From Lachnospiraceae bacterium (lineage in GTDB: Bacteria > Bacillota > Clostridia > Lachnospirales > Lachnospiraceae), in assembly GCA_900771955.1 (NCBI GenBank), contig CAAGPW010000114.1, positions 1 to 14,951 of the forward strand: a stretch of DNA of 14,951 nucleotides, written 5' to 3'. Below are positions 13,335-14,951 of this stretch, piece by piece. The notes beneath the pieces were generated by a model. The model had not been told where the DNA came from. It did not search any database and worked only from the letters and a program-made list of their open reading frames with translations. Made by a program: the position numbers and the translations under genes. How positions within the stretch are numbered: the first letter of the stretch is position 1; every line of letters starts with the position of its first letter.

Positions 13335-14597
13335 CTATACCACCAGACCGGACTGTTCCACAAGCTTTTCCAGATCTGCCGGTTTTTCCACTGCCGCACA
13401 CAGCTTTTTCATTAACTGTTCTGTCGCAGAAAATCCATACATTTCTTCATCCTGAAACAACGGCAGGACATATCTGCTTCCGGAAATGTAAGCGGCTTCC
13501 AGTCCGATCGCCACGGTATCTGTTTTTTCCTTCCACTGTTCTACCATGGTATACACTCTGGCATTACAAAGCATGATATCCGTATTTTCCGAAATCCACC
13601 GGTAATCCGTATCTTCCTCATCCCACTCGCTGGCATAAACCGCCTGCACCGAAAATCCCTGTTCATATAAAAAGCGGGCTGCCGCAAACGGAGCGGCAAA
13701 TGCCGAATCATCCAGACAGATTTTTCGTCCATCCAGCTTTTGTTTTGCAAGAGCAATGGCTTCTTTCGCACGGTTCATACTCTTTTTCAGCAATTCTGAA
13801 ACTTCCGCTTTATTTTGATCCATGCCGAGTTCTTCCAGTTTTTCCCACAGAAGCTCATAATTCCTTTTTGTCCGCTCCGGCGCATAGGTAACCGGCAGGG
13901 AAAGGTATTCCATGCCCTGTTCTCTTTTTAACTGCTCTGCCGCTTTTTTTGCCGGAGGCGCAACCACAAGATTCAGACAGTTATTTCCCATATCCCTGAA
14001 TTCTTCATACGTGTTACAGCTTCCGATATGACAGGCATCCGTGATGCCCATCCCTGTCAGAGCATCAAAAAACTCGCTTTCTCTGCTGACCGGCCGGTAA
14101 CTTCCGATCAGATTTACCCTTGGCTCCGGCATCTCCCTTTTTCTTTCCATCAGACTGTATACACTTTTCCACAGCGTAACAAGTGGCGGGGTCTCCGAAT
14201 CATTGGACAACGGATTCATGTGACACATCCGAAACTGTACATCCGGGAAACGCTCGGAAAGCGCGAAGACTACCGCATCGCCGTCTGTTCCGATCAGATC
14301 ATCCAGACAGCTTACAAAGATCAGCATGACCTTCGGTCTTCGTTTTAATCTCCGAAACACCTCTGCTGCCGTCTCTTCTATGGCATTTTCATAACCGGAA
14401 ACAATATCACTTTCCTCCAGGCAGAGATAGAACAGCCTGTCCTTAAAGCCCTGACGTACCGCTCCGAGTGCACCATGTCTGCCGCATGCCGGCGGACTCA
14501 CAAAAAGCTGTATGCTCTCCGGGACCAGCATTCCACTGCGCACCATTCCCCATCCACCATGAGACGGGCAGGTGTATTCCAATGTCTTTCTTCTCAT
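13335..14597 (-). CDS. Nitrogenase component 1-like protein, first subunit
   Basis: A 420-residue protein of the nitrogenase component 1 superfamily, divergent in sequence from the next gene. Three cysteines sit where the family binds an Fe-S cluster: Cys10 (YTCPSHGG), Cys38 (SPPACGRHGA) and Cys97 (IFVSCLDDLIGTD), the last matching the Cys-Pro-x-x-Ile-Gly-Asp segment of NifD and NifE. Cys59 is extra. The C-terminal half repeats the Rossmann-like folds (GRKICLDDSAFAAPF, VQAVYAS, DIMLCNARV) and ends in LPLFQDEEMYGFSATEQL. I see no Cys275/His442 pair for FeMo-cofactor. The start overlaps the stop of the NifH-like gene as ATGA and follows GGAGG by ten bases, so the two are translationally coupled. 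Together they are expected to form an ATP-driven reductase of unknown substrate, in which the NifH-like protein passes electrons to the component 1 pair. Confidence 0.75.
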   Translation of the reverse strand: MRRKTLEYTCPSHGGWGMVRSGMLVPESIQLFVSPPACGRHGALGAVRQGFKDRLFYLCLEESDIVSGYENAIEETAAEVFRRLKRRPKVMLIFVSCLDDLIGTDGDAVVFALSERFPDVQFRMCHMNPLSNDSETPPLVTLWKSVYSLMERKREMPEPRVNLIGSYRPVSRESEFFDALTGMGITDACHIGSCNTYEEFRDMGNNCLNLVVAPPAKKAAEQLKREQGMEYLSLPVTYAPERTKRNYELLWEKLEELGMDQNKAEVSELLKKSMNRAKEAIALAKQKLDGRKICLDDSAFAAPFAAARFLYEQGFSVQAVYASEWDEEDTDYRWISENTDIMLCNARVYTMVEQWKEKTDTVAIGLEAAYISGSRYVLPLFQDEEMYGFSATEQLMKKLCAAVEKPADLEKLVEQSGLVV

Positions 14598-14951
14598 TTT
14601 TTACATGCCTCCAGTACATTTTTCGCAAGGTCACGGTACTCTGCGGCCATATCACTCTGCGGCAGTGCCTCCACAACTGTTTTTCTGCTGCTCTCCGCGA
14701 TCTGGACATCCCCGCTCCTTGGCAGTACCTTGATAATCCCTGTTTCCATTTCCTCTGCCGCCTGCTTCACGATTTTTTCCTCATCTGCAATATTTCTTGC
14801 ATTTAAGATCAGCCCTTCCATCGCCGCATACCCGCGTTTTCCAAAATTTTTGACCGCGCTGCATATATTGTTTGCCGCATACAATGACATCATTTCTCCG
14901 GAAGTGACCACAAAGACATGCTCTGCATAGCCCCCCCGGATCGGCATGGCA
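14594..14951 (-). CDS. NifH-like iron protein, C-terminal part (cut by window edge)
   Basis: The visible 118 residues match the end of nitrogenase iron proteins and relatives (BchL, CfbC). AMPIRGGYAEHVFVVTSGEMMSLYAANNICSAV corresponds to the stretch just after the second cluster cysteine, followed by GLILNARNI, GIIKVLPRSGDVQIAESSRKTVVE and SDMAAEYRDLAKNVLE. The P-loop, switch regions and both cluster cysteines lie beyond the window. The usual role is ATP-dependent electron transfer from a [4Fe-4S] cluster, shared by a homodimer, to a component 1 complex. It ends in the ATGA overlap with the next gene, so it belongs to the same operon. An AMPIR motif and the conserved SGEMM make a ParA or ArsA protein unlikely. 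Confidence 0.85.
   Translation of the reverse strand, partial: AMPIRGGYAEHVFVVTSGEMMSLYAANNICSAVKNFGKRGYAAMEGLILNARNIADEEKIVKQAAEEMETGIIKVLPRSGDVQIAESSRKTVVEALPQSDMAAEYRDLAKNVLEACKK

Noticed and set aside
12148..14951. A functional nitrogen-fixing nitrogenase
   Set aside because: The component 1 proteins are short, lack the FeMo-cofactor Cys/His ligands as far as can be seen, one lacks a cluster cysteine, and no maturation gene is nearby.

Overview
The window looks like chromosomal DNA of an anaerobic gut-type clostridium, most likely Lachnospiraceae. Evidence for this is a moderate base composition, AGGAGG-type ribosome binding sites, tightly packed co-directional genes, a clostridial SecA with a C-terminal zinc motif, an FprA flavodiiron protein for oxygen detoxification, and small clostridial families (TSCPD, DUF3791/DUF3990, DUF368). 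The taxonomic call is inference from gene content. All genes but one lie on the minus strand. No tRNA, rRNA, CRISPR array or insertion sequence is visible.

Region 1 (49-5820, minus strand, transcribed from right to left) is a cell-envelope operon with overlapping or closely spaced genes. In order of transcription it holds: a DUF368 (PopT-type polyprenyl-phosphate flippase) gene; a PAP2-type lipid phosphatase that has lost its catalytic core; a DPM1-like glycosyltransferase; a phosphodiester glycosidase (NAGPA family) without an export signal; a 75-residue membrane protein; a GT2 glycosyltransferase split by a one-base frameshift; a papain-like/NlpC-like hydrolase; and an AglD/YbhN-type lipid flippase. 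The operon ends in an AT-rich scar of a DUF3791/DUF3990 cassette (49-412).

Region 2 (5821-7560) is a histidine kinase/response regulator pair whose middle has been deleted. The kinase reads in frame into the receiver domain of the regulator, and a one-base insertion then cuts off the DNA-binding domain. Two nearly identical direct-repeat boxes (shared 16-mer CTAAACAATTCCTAAA) lie upstream of this pair and upstream of the DUF368 operon. The likely circuit was a CiaR-like regulator controlling its own operon and the envelope operon. A hairpin with a T tract that contains the DUF368 ribosome binding site separates the two.

Region 3 (7587-11872) holds intact housekeeping genes: fprA and secA, each with a recognisable promoter and a 3' hairpin. 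A short divergent gene on the plus strand encodes an 85-residue TSCPD protein, with a 17-bp palindrome in its leader.

Region 4 (12112-14951) is a nitrogenase-like operon: the C-terminal part of a NifH-like iron protein followed by two different nitrogenase component 1 (PF00148) proteins. The first keeps three candidate cluster cysteines; the second has Ser at the third position. No FeMo-cofactor gene is present in the window, so the substrate is unknown and dinitrogen fixation is unlikely. This is the best candidate for an undescribed system here.

A striking overall feature is the density of lesions between about 50 and 7450: four deletion scars and two single-base frameshifts. Genes from 7702 onward are intact. 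Either this segment is decaying or the assembly has local errors.
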